DNA of 64,000 bases from Gigantopelta aegis (GCF_016097555.1 NC_054704.1:32283054-32347053); one strand, 5' to 3'; counted from the first letter of the stretch, positions 49,101 to 60,800 are shown. The notes: a model not told the origin generated them from the sequence alone. Numbers and translations are program-made.

Positions 49101-49653
49101 AAGTATTTCTTGGTCTCCATAAGCTCGAAAAATAGATCACAATACACAATTAGGGTGGGAAAACGTGATGGTAGTCGCTATTCTGACCGCAATTCCACTC
49201 CGAGCAAAATTGCTCTGAACCGTTCAGAGCTCGCTACAGGCATAATGATAATCGTCCAATGATAATCATAATGCGTTGCAAAGAGTTTGAACAGCACTCC
49301 TCTATAACAAAGCTCTAAAGACTAACCCTAACACTAACCTTAACCACTGAAAGGGTCGAACTCATGCCAATGCGTTACTCCAAATAACCTTGGCTTGTGC
49401 TTGCACTTGCATTCGAGGTTAATCTTGATGAACTAACAGTAACACTAACGTGACTACGGTCGAGCCCAACTTGAAACTTTACCGTGCCATTTACAGTAGT
49501 TAGTCTAATTAATACCTTTATCAACTTACTTCGTCTGATACACAATATATAAAATATTTTTACAACATAAATACACAATAATTAATAAAGAAGTGACCGA
49601 TAAAACAGCTACAAACCAACGTAAACAACACGTTTGCTCGTTGTTGACGCCAT
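38362..49653 (-). CDS. PPIE: Peptidyl-prolyl cis-trans isomerase E, RRM plus cyclophilin (complete, 12 exons)
   Basis: Twelve exons join in phase to 315 codons: 49653-49617, 48670-48572, 48073-48030, 47263-47237, 46974-46893, 43815-43682, 43054-42928, 42282-42203, 41719-41614, 41295-41220, 39183-39117 and 38430-38362. Residues about 8-85 form an RRM, with RNP2 VVYVGGL and RNP1 [11 protein letters not shown] linker contains DDSWL-like AEDSWLQKH and a run of Glu. Residues 155-315 are a cyclophilin domain with FHRIIP (Arg205, equal to CypA Arg55), MCQGGDF, and [12 protein letters not shown] (Trp271, equal to CypA Trp121 that binds cyclosporin). The protein ends in NCGEFV. Human PPIE (Cyp33) has 301 residues; it is a nuclear spliceosome-associated prolyl isomerase that also acts on the MLL PHD finger. 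The gene looks functional. Introns hold minisatellites, SINEs and MITEs, and the exon 6 acceptor abuts a tandem array derived from itself. Confidence 0.96.
39840..40142. repeat. Two AT microsatellites in PPIE intron 10-11 region
   Basis: AT repeats near 39856-39878 and 40108-40140 flank simple T-rich and G-rich DNA within the PPIE intron between exons 10 and 11 (39184-41219). That intron shows no other gene; a C run lies at about 40741-40762. Confidence 0.8.
41101..41242. repeat. 72-bp tandem duplication spanning the end of PPIE exon 10
   Basis: The sequence from GGACACACACAATAATTACC to TCTCTGTAGTAA occurs twice, 72 bp apart. It includes the last about 22 nt of exon 10 and its donor, so a second, slightly different copy of the exon end plus GT donor lies 72 bp downstream in transcription direction. 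Confidence 0.9.
41975..42078. repeat. 52-bp direct duplication in PPIE intron 8
   Basis: AAAGAAACTAGTCACCCTAA and the following GGTATGACTTTAGTTGAAAG occur twice in tandem. Confidence 0.85.
42478..42560 (-). repeat. SINE tail 1 fragment
   Basis: On the minus strand, CATATAACCGTAATTAAAAT followed by GTGTTGTGTGTGTGTTG and TTAAATAAAAC. Only the tail remains, in PPIE intron 7. Confidence 0.6.
43428..43622. mobile_element. MITE, CAGG(A/G)CTAGCTCTGG family, 195 bp
   Basis: Inverted ends CAGGACTAGCTCTGG and CCAGAGCTAGCCCTG are flanked by AAATG on both sides. A related copy lies at about 46195-46371 with shared interior TTATTTTAATTTGG and TTGATATTTTGTT. The right end lies only about 60 bp from PPIE exon 6 (43682). 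Confidence 0.7.
43810..45345. repeat. Minisatellite, ~25-bp unit, about 60 copies, derived from the PPIE exon 6 acceptor
   Basis: The typical plus-strand unit is ACTGATCAATACAGAATAAA plus ACCAC. On the transcribed (minus) strand this reads TTTTATTCTGTATTGATCAG followed by TGTGG. The authentic acceptor of exon 6 is TTTTTTCTGTATTGAACAG|TGTGGG, so the first unit of the array is the functional splice site plus the first six exon bases. Units nearest the exon have longer pyrimidine runs and more C runs. Distal units are more uniform. Confidence 0.95.
45371..45545 (-). repeat. SINE body with tail 2
   Basis: On the minus strand, body (CTATCCTGTCTGTGGGATGG) then tail 2 (TTTGACATCCAATAGCCGAT, ending TGTTGTTAAACACAAACAAA). 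It lies in PPIE intron 5 next to the minisatellite. Confidence 0.8.
45564..45887 (-). repeat. SINE head 1 with tail 1, full length
   Basis: Perfect 16-bp target duplications TGACACAACAATGAAG lie at 45548-45563 and 45888-45903. The element has head, body and tail 1 on the minus strand. Confidence 0.92.
46195..46371. mobile_element. Second copy of the CAGGGCTAGC MITE family
   Basis: It starts CAGGGCTCATTTTGCCAC, ends CACCCAAAGCTAGCCTTG, and shares the interior with 43428-43622. It lies in PPIE intron 5. Confidence 0.6.
46444..46776. mobile_element. MITE of the CAGGGCTTCTAGA family, inverted relative to 30317
   Basis: It starts GCAGGGCTTCTAGAATTTTG and ends ACCATAATCTAGAAGCTCTG. The interior is strongly similar to the copy at 30317-30658 read in reverse complement. 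It lies about 115 bp from PPIE exon 5. Confidence 0.8.
47395..47803. mobile_element. piggyBac-type MITE with TTAA duplication, 409 bp
   Basis: Inverted ends AGGGACATTCCTGAGTTTGC and GCAAACTCAGGAATGTCCCT match over at least 20 bp and are flanked by TTAA at 47391-47394 and 47804-47807. No coding frame. It lies in PPIE intron 3. Confidence 0.88.
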
Positions 49654-49699
49654 GCTGAATGTTGTTTTGTAATTTCCTCCATTTGGTAGAGCCTCGGCT

Positions 49700-50121
49700 T
49701 TTATTCCCTCGATGTTTTTCCACCTCCACCATCATCAACAGCATTTAAAATTTAACATATTTTATTATGCAGGTACTTATAGATCCCACAGTGGAGGGAT
49801 GGGTAGTCATGGTATGCCTCACCTGGGACATTTTTGTTTTGAAATGCTATACTTGGAGATGCACTTTCCTGACATTTGGGTTGTAATAAAAATGTATGTT
49901 AGAAAAGTAAAAATGTGAAGGGTAATACGATCATAGCGGGATAAGTATGGTAGGTGTGCTTTTAAAAATTATGAAGATAGTGCTAAATCACAATAGCCCT
50001 AGCATTACATCAACATAGTTATGTTGTGATGTTGCAGAAAATAATTCACAACAAATATATGTTTTTTTTAATATATTACTACATATCAGTTCTCAGGAGA
50101 GAGAGAGACAGAGTTGAGTGT

Positions 50122-50198
<77 letters not shown>

Positions 50199-50990
50199 GG
50201 ATGGAGGGAGAGAGAGATGAAAGAGAGACAGACAGATAGATAGAGACAGACATACTGATAGAGACAGACAGACTGATATAGACAGACTGAGAGATAGAGA
50301 CATACAGACTGATAGAGACAGACAAACAGAGAGATAGAGACAGACAGACTGAGAGACAGAGGGATGCCAGCCTATGTAAAAAGCTCATCCAACATAGTAC
50401 ATGGCAGAATCATTTTTTCACAAGACAAATGTTTTATATAGGCTAAGCATGAACCAACCTCAATCTCTTGATTAATCACTAATTAAAATATGTTCATCGC
50501 CTTCCAACAAATTTTCCAACTGTTGACAAAGACAAAATATTTTTATCTGTGAATATTTTGGGAAATCAATGAAGGTTTGCTCATTGATGATAATTGTCTC
50601 AGATCCAAGTCAAACATAATAAAGCACAAGAATACAATATAATATGCTATAATTAAACTAACCAAATATTGATGTGCTGCACTGATGCTGTGGACTACAC
50701 ATTACTAAGATTGGTATTATTAAAACCTGTTACCATTTTGTATATGTTTTGACTTCACAAGATTATGGTTTTCACTCTCTCAAAAAAACAACGTCTGACT
50801 GGGACAGAAGTGTTGGCTCTAGGAGGGGTGTTAAAGACAGTGATCTGCCCCCATTTGCCCACCTGTTTCAATACAGAAAAGCTAAATTCAAAATATACCA
50901 CAATGCTCTACTAGTAATATCTATTATTCAAAAGCTTGACATTACTCCATGTATAAACTTGTACATTGCACCATTAATTTTTTCAGGTGG
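49700..50990. other. Intergenic, upstream of PPIE; no gene recognised
   Basis: The stretch contains the PPIE upstream region and a (GA)n/(GACA)n microsatellite at about 50094-50370. Nothing else could be assigned. Confidence 0.6.
50094..50370. repeat. GA and GACAGA microsatellite
   Basis: A long GA run passes into imperfect GACAGACAGA/GATAGA repeats. It gives purely artefactual Ser/Leu-rich frames on the minus strand. Confidence 0.9.
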
Positions 50991-50994
50991 AACA

Positions 50995-51130
50995 TAGCTC
51001 AGTTGAGTACTTGCCAGAGGTGCATGAAGTCAAGCCCTCAATGGACTCTGGTTCTTTTCCCCATCCACAAAGACAATGGTATGTACTGTTCTGTCTATGA
51101 GAAAGTACATATAAAAGATCTTGTTGCTTT
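50995..51130 (+). repeat. SINE head 1 and body, continuous with the following minisatellite
   Basis: The head contains GGAACATAGCTCAGTTGAGT and the body AATGGTATGTACTGTTCTGT, then GTACATATAAAAGATCTTGT. At this point the copy merges into the 52-bp tandem array and has no ordinary tail. Confidence 0.75.
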
Positions 51131-52925
51131 ACCCCAAGGAGTAGCCTGTGATGGCAGGAGGTAACCATGTTCTTGATGCTTCACCCCAAGGAGTAGCCTG
51201 TCATGGCAGGAGGTAACCATGTTCTTGTTGCTTTACCCCAAGGAGTAGCCTGTGATGGCAGGAGGTAACCATGTTCTTGATGCTTCACCCCAAGGAGTAG
51301 CATGTGATGGCAGCAGGTAACCATGTTCTTGTTGCTTTACCCCAAGGAGTAGCCTGTGATGGCAGCAGGTAACCATGTTCTTGTTGCTTTACTCCAAGGA
51401 GTAGCCTGTGATGGCAGCAGGTAACCATGTTCTTGTTGCTTTACCCCAAGGAGTAGCCTGTGATGGCAGTAGGTAACCATGTTCTTGTTGCTTTACCCCA
51501 AGGAGTAGCCTGTGATGGCAGGAGGTAACCATGTTCTTGTTGCTTTACCCCAGGGAGTAGCCTGTGATGGCAGGAGGTAACCATGTTCTTGTTGCTTTAG
51601 CCCAGGGAGTAGCCTGTGATGGCAGCAGGTAACCATGTTCTTGTTGCTTTACCCCAAGGAGTAGCCTGTCATGGCAGGAGGTAACCATGTTCTTGTTGCT
51701 TTACCCCAAGGAGTAGCCTGTGATGGCAGGAGGTAACCATGTTCTTGTTGCTTTACCCCAAGGAGTAGCCTGTGATGGCAGCAGGTAACCATGTTCTTGT
51801 TGCTTTACCCCAAGGAGTAGCCTGTGATGGCAGCAGGTAACCATGTTCTTGTTGCTTTACCCCAAGGAGTAGCCTGTGATGGCAGCAGGTAACCATGTTC
51901 TTGTTGCTTTACCCCAAGGAGTAGCCTGTGATGGCAGCAGGTAACCATGTTCTTGTTGCTTTACCCCAAGGAGTAGCCTGTGATGGCAGTAGGTAACCAT
52001 GTTCTTGTTGCTTTACCCCAAGGAGTAGCCTGTGATGGCAGCAGGTAACCATGTTCTTGTTGCTTTACCCCAAGGAGTAGCCTGTGATGGCAGCAGGTAA
52101 CCATGTTCTTGTTGCTTTACCCAAGGAGTAGCCTGTGATGGCAGCAGGTAACCATGTTCTTGTTGCTTTACCCCAAGGAGTAGCCTGTGATGGCAGCAGG
52201 TAACCATGTTCTTGTTGCTTTACCCCAAGGAGTAGCCTGTGATGGCAGCAGGTAACCATGTTCTTGCTTTACCCCAAGGAGTAGCTGTGATGGCAGCAGG
52301 TAACCATGTTCTTGTTGCTTTAAGGAGTAGCCTGTGATGGCAGCAGGTAACCATGTTCTTGTTGCTTTACCCCAAGGAGTAGCCTGTGATGGCAGCAGGT
52401 AACCATGTTCTTGTTGCTTTACCCCAAGGAGTAGCCTGTGATGGCAGCAGGTAACCATGTTCTTGTTGCTTTACCCCAAGGAGTAGCCTGTGATGGCAGC
52501 AGGTAACCCTTGTTGCTTTACCCCAAGGAGTAGCCTGTGATGGCAGCAGGTAACCATGTTCTTGATGCTTCACCCCAAGGAGTAGCATGTGATGGCAGCA
52601 GGTAACCATGATCTTGTTGCTTTACCCCAAGGAGTAGCCTGTGATGGCAGCAGGTAACCATGATCTTGTTGCTTTACCCCAAGGAGTAGCCTGTGATGGC
52701 AGCAGGTAACCATGTTCTTGTTGCTTTACCCCAAGGAGTAGCCTGTGATGGCAGGAGGTAACCATGTTCTTGTTGCTTTACCCCAAGGAGTAGCCTGTGA
52801 TGGCAGCAGGTAACCATGATCTTGTTGCTTTACCCCAAGGAGTAGCCTGTGATGGCAGCAGGTGACCATGTTCTTGTTGCTTTACCCCAAGGAGTAGCCT
52901 ATGATGGCAGCAGGTAACCATGTTA
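51106..52925. repeat. Minisatellite, 52-bp unit, about 35 copies, derived from a SINE body
   Basis: The unit is TTGTTGCTTTACCCCAAGGA, GTAGCCTGTGATGGCAGCAG and GTAACCATGTTC. It corresponds to the SINE segment CCTTGCTGCTAATCGAAAAG, AGTAGCCTATGTGGCGACAG and CGGGTTTCC. Most units are nearly identical. A few lack 3-5 bp, and first-position variants (GGAGG, GTAGG, GCAGG) alternate. Confidence 0.93.
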
Positions 52926-53084
52926 GACCCCAAATAGTTATGATTTAAATTGTTCACATGTTGTTAAACAGACATACCTTCCTGGCCATTTTCATTATTA
53001 TTCATATTAATACTACTCCTGGCATTTCTAAGGCAGGCCTGCTAGATCACCATACATACTTTAATAATGGAGCACTCACTCAGG

Positions 53085-53182
53085 GTTTGGAGTTGGTATC
53101 TGGATTAAAAATCCCATGCCTCGACTGGGATCCGAACCCAGTACCTACCAGCCTGTAGACCGATGGCCTACCACGACGCCGG
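53085..53182 (-). repeat. SINE head 2 fragment
   Basis: On the minus strand: ACCGGCGTCGTGGTAGGCCA, GTACTGGGTTCGGATCCCAG, CGAGGCATGGGATTTTTAAT and ACTCCAAACCCTGAGTGAGT. The body is missing. Confidence 0.85.
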
Positions 53183-53892
53183 TTTGACATTGAGAGGAAG
53201 GGATCAATAGTGTAACATGTTTATTAACCACTATTTATTTTTCACACGCATCCACAACCTCCACCCCACACAGACACAGACACAGACAGACACACACACA
53301 CACACACATGAAAATATCACAGTATAAACCAGTGATTAATAAACTGGGAAAAAAATTTGATGCTGGGAAAGGAGAGGGACTCAATAGTGTGTTTGGTTTC
53401 AACTGCGATTCTTATTATTAACAGTAATTAAAACCAAAACTTCACTTGAAAATGACACTTTATTTACGTAATGATTGCAGCAATAATAAAGTAAAATATG
53501 TCATACATAAAAAAGAACATAAATATATCACATAAGTGAGGTATTGAAAGATATGTGGTATTTTTATTTTGTACAATCTTAGCAGTGTGAACCATATACA
53601 TCATAATATCGGATTCCTGGAAACCAAGCAGTATGGACATCTAAAACTACAATGCACATATAGGCCTACCTACTTTGATACTGAAATAAATACCAACAAT
53701 TTGCACAGAATTGTATATTATACCTTTTTATGACTTAAGTTTTATTCAATTAGAAGTATCTATTGCTTTTTCTTTTGAAATCACCATTTTAAAGATCTGT
53801 TTATGAAATATTGTTCACTAATAAACCAAATTATCAACTACTTTATAAAGGTCACATCATTCACAATTTTAAGTTGAAGGTAATCACAAATG

Positions 53893-53895
<3 letters not shown>

Positions 53896-53950
<55 letters not shown>
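53896..53950. repeat. AT dinucleotide microsatellite
   Basis: About 27 uninterrupted AT units followed by ACATGTATATATAT. Confidence 0.9.
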
Positions 53951-53956
<6 letters not shown>

Positions 53957-56435
53957 ATATATCCATATTCAAATATGTTTACAATGGCCACCCTAGGGAC
54001 CTATAAAAGTGAACTTTATGAGAAGATGGCATTTTAACAATGTAAGTGTTTTTTATAGTAACATTAACTAGTAGTACTAATACATGTTTTACCATGTAAT
54101 GCCACACAATATTGCAGAGAAGACAAAACCAGTTTTATACAGTTTAGTACATTATGTAGCCTGATCTAAATGACTACATGTACCTTTTATTTAGCAGCTG
54201 ACTAAAAATCTCATTTAATATTCTCCTAAAGTTTCAAACATATTATTCTTACAAAAAATGACCTTGGAAAAAATCTCAAAAACTTTGCAAGGTTTTGAAA
54301 GCAGGAGTACTAAAGTCCAGAATTCCAAAAAACTCAAATGGTCTCTTATCCCTACTGTGTACTGAATAATTTGTTGGAGATTATTTTTTGTCACCCCCTT
54401 AGATGGCTATTTAATACCTTTGGGATTCACTTTATGTGGATATTTATATGAAGTTAAAAATACCTTTTCTTTTTGAGTATTTTTTTTGGTGTAAATTTTG
54501 TGTAAAAATAAAAAAGGTTTTGACAATTCTATTGAAAATACTAACACAAATAGCATGTGTAATAAGATGAAAAACACACATGCCTTTAAAAAAGAAAACT
54601 AAAACAATAATTTACAAAATTTGGTAACTAGCTGTAACACAACATAATTATGCATTAAGAGAGGATGAAACTACAATTCAGGAACTGTTCTGAATAATTA
54701 GACACTCTTACAACATAAAATAATCTGATTTGCTTTACCTAGATATTGTTTCACAAAATATTTTTGGAAATTTATACCGGGTACATGTATTTGAATGTAT
54801 TTATATATTTTCTTTATTAAAATATTATTATCTGCAACTTTAAAACTACATCATAAAATAATAATTATATTAAACAAAATAACTAAAGTCCACTTTATAA
54901 AGATATTTTTAGAGCGATGTGCGATTAAAGTACATTTTAATATTAACAGTGAACTGCAAGATATTCATCAAGTAATTAAGTAGGTTGTTCATAACCTACT
55001 GTACAATAAAGAATGTCATTAAGTTGGATTTATAATAGTACATAAATTTTAAGTATATATATCTAATATACATGTATATATATGAGAACATATGTTGTAG
55101 TACACTGTAGGTTGTTAATTTGTATATAAATAATAATATTGATGCAAAAAGAAACAAATTCTAAAATCGAACAAATTTCATTCATATGACTTCACTGATT
55201 AATAAAGAATGCTTCTAAATACAAACTAGTAAACAGAAACTATGAATGGTCAGGTTTTTATTTCATTATGTCTAAGTATCCATGCTTGTGTTATTAATTC
55301 AAGTAATACCAAAGATAACTTAACAGTAAATATTTGGAAAATGTCATGTACAAATGGTATGAACATCTATATTGTATTTTGGTTATGCATAAAATATTAA
55401 AAATAGTGGTTTTCAATGATGTCCATTGCAAAATGTAATGATGTAACATACTAACATTCTAAAGCAAACTGCAAGAACTGTGAAGTGGATGTAACATGTC
55501 GTAACTGTGTACATAAAACTGTTACTGAATGTGTGTTTCATACAATTTTAATTATTCTACATACGATATAGAAAATACTAAATAAGTTCCCTTGAGAGAC
55601 CAGTTATATTACAAATATGTTTTCAATTAAAAAAGAGTGATGGATACCCAAGTTGTAATATAAATGGTCCTTTACAGGAACGAGTATAGTATTCTATTCA
55701 TTACAAAGCACATTGAACACAAATCTGATGATTACTTCCAACATAACTGAAAGTGGCATGGGAATGCAGAGATTAGACCAGGGAAGATTACATCTCTTAC
55801 TGAAATGCTGTCATTTAGCAAAATGACATCATGTTGTGGTCACACGATTTCAGTATTTATCAATGAAGCCACATATTTCTCAATGAATCCACAAATAAAA
55901 GTGTTTTTTTTCAGTTTATGAATTGAAAGGACTATGTGCACACTTTTTTAATAAAACCCTAACATAGTAACAAGAGTCATACAGATTGACACCATTAATC
56001 AGCTGATTTGAAGTCATAACCTCTCCCTGAAGGTGTACTTAACATTATTGTACAGTGAAACACCCTAAACTGGACACCAAGTAAAATGGAGTATCTGGTT
56101 TAGAGAGGTTCTCTTTTGCACTGATATTTGAAAGGGGACTGTGAAAAACATCTGGTGTTGACAAAATTGTGGTTAATTGAGGGTCCAGTTTTGAGAGGTT
56201 TCACTGGATATCTCTTTCATCATGGTTTAATAAACTACTGTACTAATCTATGCTGATCAAAATCCATATTTAGGAAATACACTGAAAAGTATTTATAAAT
56301 TGAAGAACACACTAATCAATGAGTGGGTAGCCTATTAGTAATAACAAGTTTTCGATCTTGCAATATTACTGGTATTTTACTGGTATATTAATTAATTTTT
56401 GCCAAGAAAAACTCCAATTTCATATTTCATCACAT

Positions 56436-56580
56436 CACATTTTATAAGGCTGATATCACGTTTCAGATCTCATTTTGTTAGCACAATATCACATTTTATA
56501 AGGCTGATATCACGTTTCATTCAGATCTCATTTTGTTAGCACAATATCACATTTTATAAGGCTGATATCACATTTTATCT
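56436..56580. repeat. Tandem repeat, about 66 bp, 2-2.5 copies
   Basis: ATATCACATTTTATAAGGCT and TCAGATCTCATTTTGTTAGC repeat in tandem. The wider region to 57.0 kb is rich in loosely similar ATATCAT/TTTGTCAT motifs, suggesting an older decayed array. Confidence 0.75.
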
Positions 56581-57355
56581 TGTTTTCATTTCATCAGAAT
56601 GACATCACATATTCTGGTTGGATGATATGATACTTTGTTACTATAATATATTTTATCATGGTGGTGCTACATTATAATAATATTTCACTTTGTCTCGTTA
56701 TTGTCTTATGTCAAGATGAGGTAACAGTTTGTGAACATATCATGTTTTTCAGGATTTTATCACATGTTGTCATAATATTATTTGGTCATGTCATATTTTG
56801 ATATGATTATACGATTTTGTCATAATAGTATACTTTGTCATGGCAATATCAGTTTGTCGTGATTGTCAGTTTTCTATTCATAATAATGTTTTATTAGGAT
56901 GGTTTTATTTATTTTAATTTATATTAGGTTTATTTCATTTTGGAATGATAATATATCATTTTGTGATATCCTATCATTATATAATTTTATTTTGTCTTGA
57001 TATTATATTTAATATATTCAGAATGACAGAAAAACTTGGGAGCACAAGATATGATTTTATCATACCCAAATCTCTATAAAAACTGATGCACATCCAAACT
57101 TATATTTAAAAAGGTTACCCAAGTGACCTACGAAAATTGACCTTTATGAGTCGGGGAATTTAATAAAAGGGTAAAAATATGTATTATTAACATGAGGTAC
57201 ATAATGTACATTCATATGTATTATAACATAAAAATTAATAATACATAAAATCTTCACATGAGACATGTTTGAATAAAATAAGAGACAAACAAGAAGGCAG
57301 TGGCACAGAGAATACACATTATACTGACAGATCACAGAATGAGCTTTGACAAGTA

Positions 57356-57445
57356 AATGTTTAATTTATATACACCAGATATAAATGTTTAATTTATATA
57401 CACCATATATAAATGTTTAATTTATATACACCAGATATATACACC
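57356..57445. repeat. Tandem repeat, about 30 bp x 3
   Basis: AAATGTTTAATTTATATACA followed by CCAGATAT occurs three times in a row, 400 bp downstream of the TIR gene stop codon. Confidence 0.8.
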
Positions 57446-57837
57446 ATACATACTTAATTATATCTCATTTACTGGACTACACATGCCAGAAAAAAAGCAA
57501 GGCTTAGAAATTAATTAGTACATGGTTAGATTCTTTATCTATCTAGACTTTCTGTAAATCATTCCTCCCTTTACACATGGTTAAATGTTTCTTTCATCTA
57601 AACTTTCCATGAGTCGCAGTTCCACAAGCAAAGGATTAAATGGTTTTTTATGGCTACACATTTCCCCAAGGCACTGCTCCATATGCACACACTGAATATG
57701 CATTTTTCACTATACTTGCTTTTAGAATATTAATTTTTTGTATATACATGATTAAATGCATGTATCCAAAAATACTTTTTCTTAGTCCTCAACTCCATCT
57801 GATTATGAATATACTGTTTCTCGAGCATCACTTGTCC

Positions 57838-60800
57838 CTAGTCAATGCTGAATCTGGGAGTCACAATCCGCTTGACTTTTTCAAGCAAAATATGCATGTT
57901 CTGCTTATAGAGCCTCTCGTTGCTGAGATCCACGTAGCTCTGTCGCGTGAGGATTCGCCGGACCTGACTTGGGGCACTCTCAATTGGCACGAATCTCAGC
58001 AGCAGAGGGATGATAGGTTTGTTCAGAGCATCTGCCAGTGTCAGGTCCTTGACACAGTTGTCACTTTGGAGGTACTTGGGAGTGATGCAGCACAAGACGA
58101 CCGCCGATAACTTCATGTGTCGCTGTATCTGGCCTTGAAGAGTTTCGGAACCGTTGTCGAGATTGCTGAACGTTCCGCTGGAACGGGTAGATCGGGAGCT
58201 GTGACCGCGGGGAGCTTGACTCATGGAAATATCGGCCCAGCATACCAAGCCGGTGGCTTCTAGGACTAGTCGGATTTCCTCCACTTTGGACTGCATGTCC
58301 CACTGATAGCTGATGAATACTTGTGGGTCTTCTTCCGACGTCTCCAGTCCGCCTTAAATAATTAACAAGTCAAAATATAGAAGTTAGAGTTAAATGGTTC
58401 ACTGTAAAAGTTATGAGAGTATGGTTCACAAATGGATGGATTTAACGAACAACGACTATTAAATGATAATAAAGGTTTTTATATACTCCTAGAGAATGTT
58501 TAAAAAAAAAAAAAAATGGCATATTTACTGTCTGGTTAAAGGTCATCTGAACAAATACATTTTGTATTTTTGAATTTTTTTCACCAATGTTAGATTCTAC
58601 CCATTCCAGACTTGCAACCAAGGTACACTCCACCTCAACCATGACACTATACTAACAGTGGCAAGAGCATGAAGTGCAATGTTTTAGAAGTACGGGTAGC
58701 AAGTTTCTTCTTTAATATTCTAAAACAATTACAAAATATTTGACACCTGAAAAATGCCAAGTAAACAATGTTCTGAGGTGCCATCAAAGAATTTCTTTTA
58801 TTTGCTGCTAATAACACAATGTTCAATGCAAAATAGACTTCAGATAAGCACAAAAGTATTTACCGGTAGCCGTTTTATTTCCCAATAATATACCGTATTT
58901 ACTATTTCATCTGTGAAACTATGTAACATCAACAAAAACAAATACAAAAGAAATAAAACAAAGTCAATCTTTAAATGTTTTTATAATATAGCAAACTAAT
59001 TAATATTGTTTAAAAACACTTAGTCATAACTTAATGACTAAAATGCATCTATTTGTGTTTAGTTTTAAACAAAACTATATAATGAAAAGCAAATACATAT
59101 AAAAATGTAACACTATGGTAGAGCAAAATATATTTTGCTGGCAAATTCCACGCAAGCAACATATATTCTATCTGTTGACAAAGAAAAAGACATTTTAAAA
59201 ATGAATCAAATGATAACAAAATGTTTAATTTATACAAGAATTCCCTACCCCAACAAACAAAACAAAACAATTTGTTAATAACCATCAACACAATAATGAT
59301 AAGACGTGTTGGTAAAAAATACATGTATAAGCATTTTCTAACCCACCTGTGTCATCCATGTATGAAAATGTGAGCAGAAACAATTAAATAGTTTTGATAA
59401 GAATATGGAATAAATTAAAAAAATTAATAACTATACTTATATCACTGATAATCAAAGTTCCCAGTATTAGACTGCTTTAATAATATACAAGTCTGTATAG
59501 AGCACTATTATTTGCATTATAAGAAGGTGAAGTATTTAGCCTTGGCATAGCATCTGGCCCTAAGGTACAAAAACATTTAAATCTGTAACTTTACAACTAC
59601 TACATTAAAAACCATGGTATGTGCTGTCCAGTCTTGGCACTAATTAAAAAATAATATCTTATGTAGTGTTATGTTTGGACTCTGGACTAAGTGTCACAAA
59701 ATTTACAGTCAATGACTGAGCAATATGTGTTCAATAAAAGTTCAATTAATTTCTAAGGATTTTTAAATGCCACTTAATGCTACACTGAAATTTAAATGCT
59801 TAAAATGTACGTCAAATAGAAGGATTTAAAATAACACAATAATATCTTTATACTGTTGTACAGTACAAAATGTTAAATTAGAAATAAAAATGTAGAAATG
59901 TTAAATTAATATGGTGAACATGCTTATTAAGGGTGCACCAGTAAAATGGATGGATATAAAATCATCTTTCTTTTACATCTCATTAATGGAATGTACTGCA
60001 TGCAAGCTGAAACCAGATTTTCTGCTTGTTTACTGACAGCATACAAACAGTAACATGCAAAGCAGGTATTTCTTATTTGTAAATATTATTATATATTCTA
60101 ATATAGTGAAACAAAGGTACATGCACATGCATACGGTATTTGACATATACAACTCTTGGTGGCAACATGCATATTTATATTAAGCAGACAGAATTATCTT
60201 GGATTAACAACTTACGAGTGCACAAACAGCTCCAGTACATGAAACTTAAAATTGCCTTTTTTTTCCACCATGATTTGTTTTTCAAAGCTAAGATGATCCA
60301 CTATAATATAAATCTATAAATCACCAAGTTGTGTACTAGAGCTATACTCCAAACCACATATTCCAGTTCTGTGAGACTTAATAACAATATGGGGCAGGGC
60401 GTAGCTCAGTGGTAAAGTGCCTGTTTGATGCATGGTTGGTTTGGGATGGATGCCCGTCGATAGGCCCATTAGACTATTTCTCATTCCAGCTAGTGTACAG
60501 TACCACGACTGGTATACCAAAGGCTGTGATATGTGCTATCCTGTCTGTGAGATGGTGCATATAAAATATTCCTTGCTACTAATAGAAAAATGTAGCAGGT
60601 TTCCTCTCTAAGACTATATGTTAAAATTACCAAATGCTTGACATCCAATAGCCAATGATTAATTAAGCAATGTGCTCCAGTGGTGTCATTAAACAAAACA
60701 AACTTTTTTAATAGCAATATGTGCTGGAGATATAATTAAACAAATATTCCTTTCATTTCCACCACCAAAGTTACTTCAGTTCTACCTCTTCACATGAACT

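Larger units (their letters stand above)
53455..57837 (-). other. Repeat-poor AT-rich stretch, possible very long 3' UTR of the TIR gene
   Basis: No coding exon is visible in 53.2-57.8 kb. Unlike the rest of the window it has almost no SINE or MITE, only an AT microsatellite at about 53896-53950 and short local duplications near 56.44-56.58 and 57.36-57.44 kb. A minus-strand AATAAA near 53460 could end the transcript. This is inference; it may equally be plain intergenic DNA. Confidence 0.3.

Noticed and set aside
50086-50388. Ser/Leu-rich frame on the minus strand
   Set aside because: It is a translation of a GA/GACA microsatellite.
51170-52609. Several minus-strand frames of 60-96 codons with MVTCCHHRLLLGVK-like repeats
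   Set aside because: They are chance readings of the 52-bp minisatellite, with no start, splice or homology support.
57640-58110. 156-codon plus-strand frame
   Set aside because: It is the antisense shadow of the TIR exon plus 3' sequence.
306-60707. tRNA genes at the SINE heads
   Set aside because: A and B boxes are present but no complete cloverleaf. All are attached to SINE bodies with target duplications.
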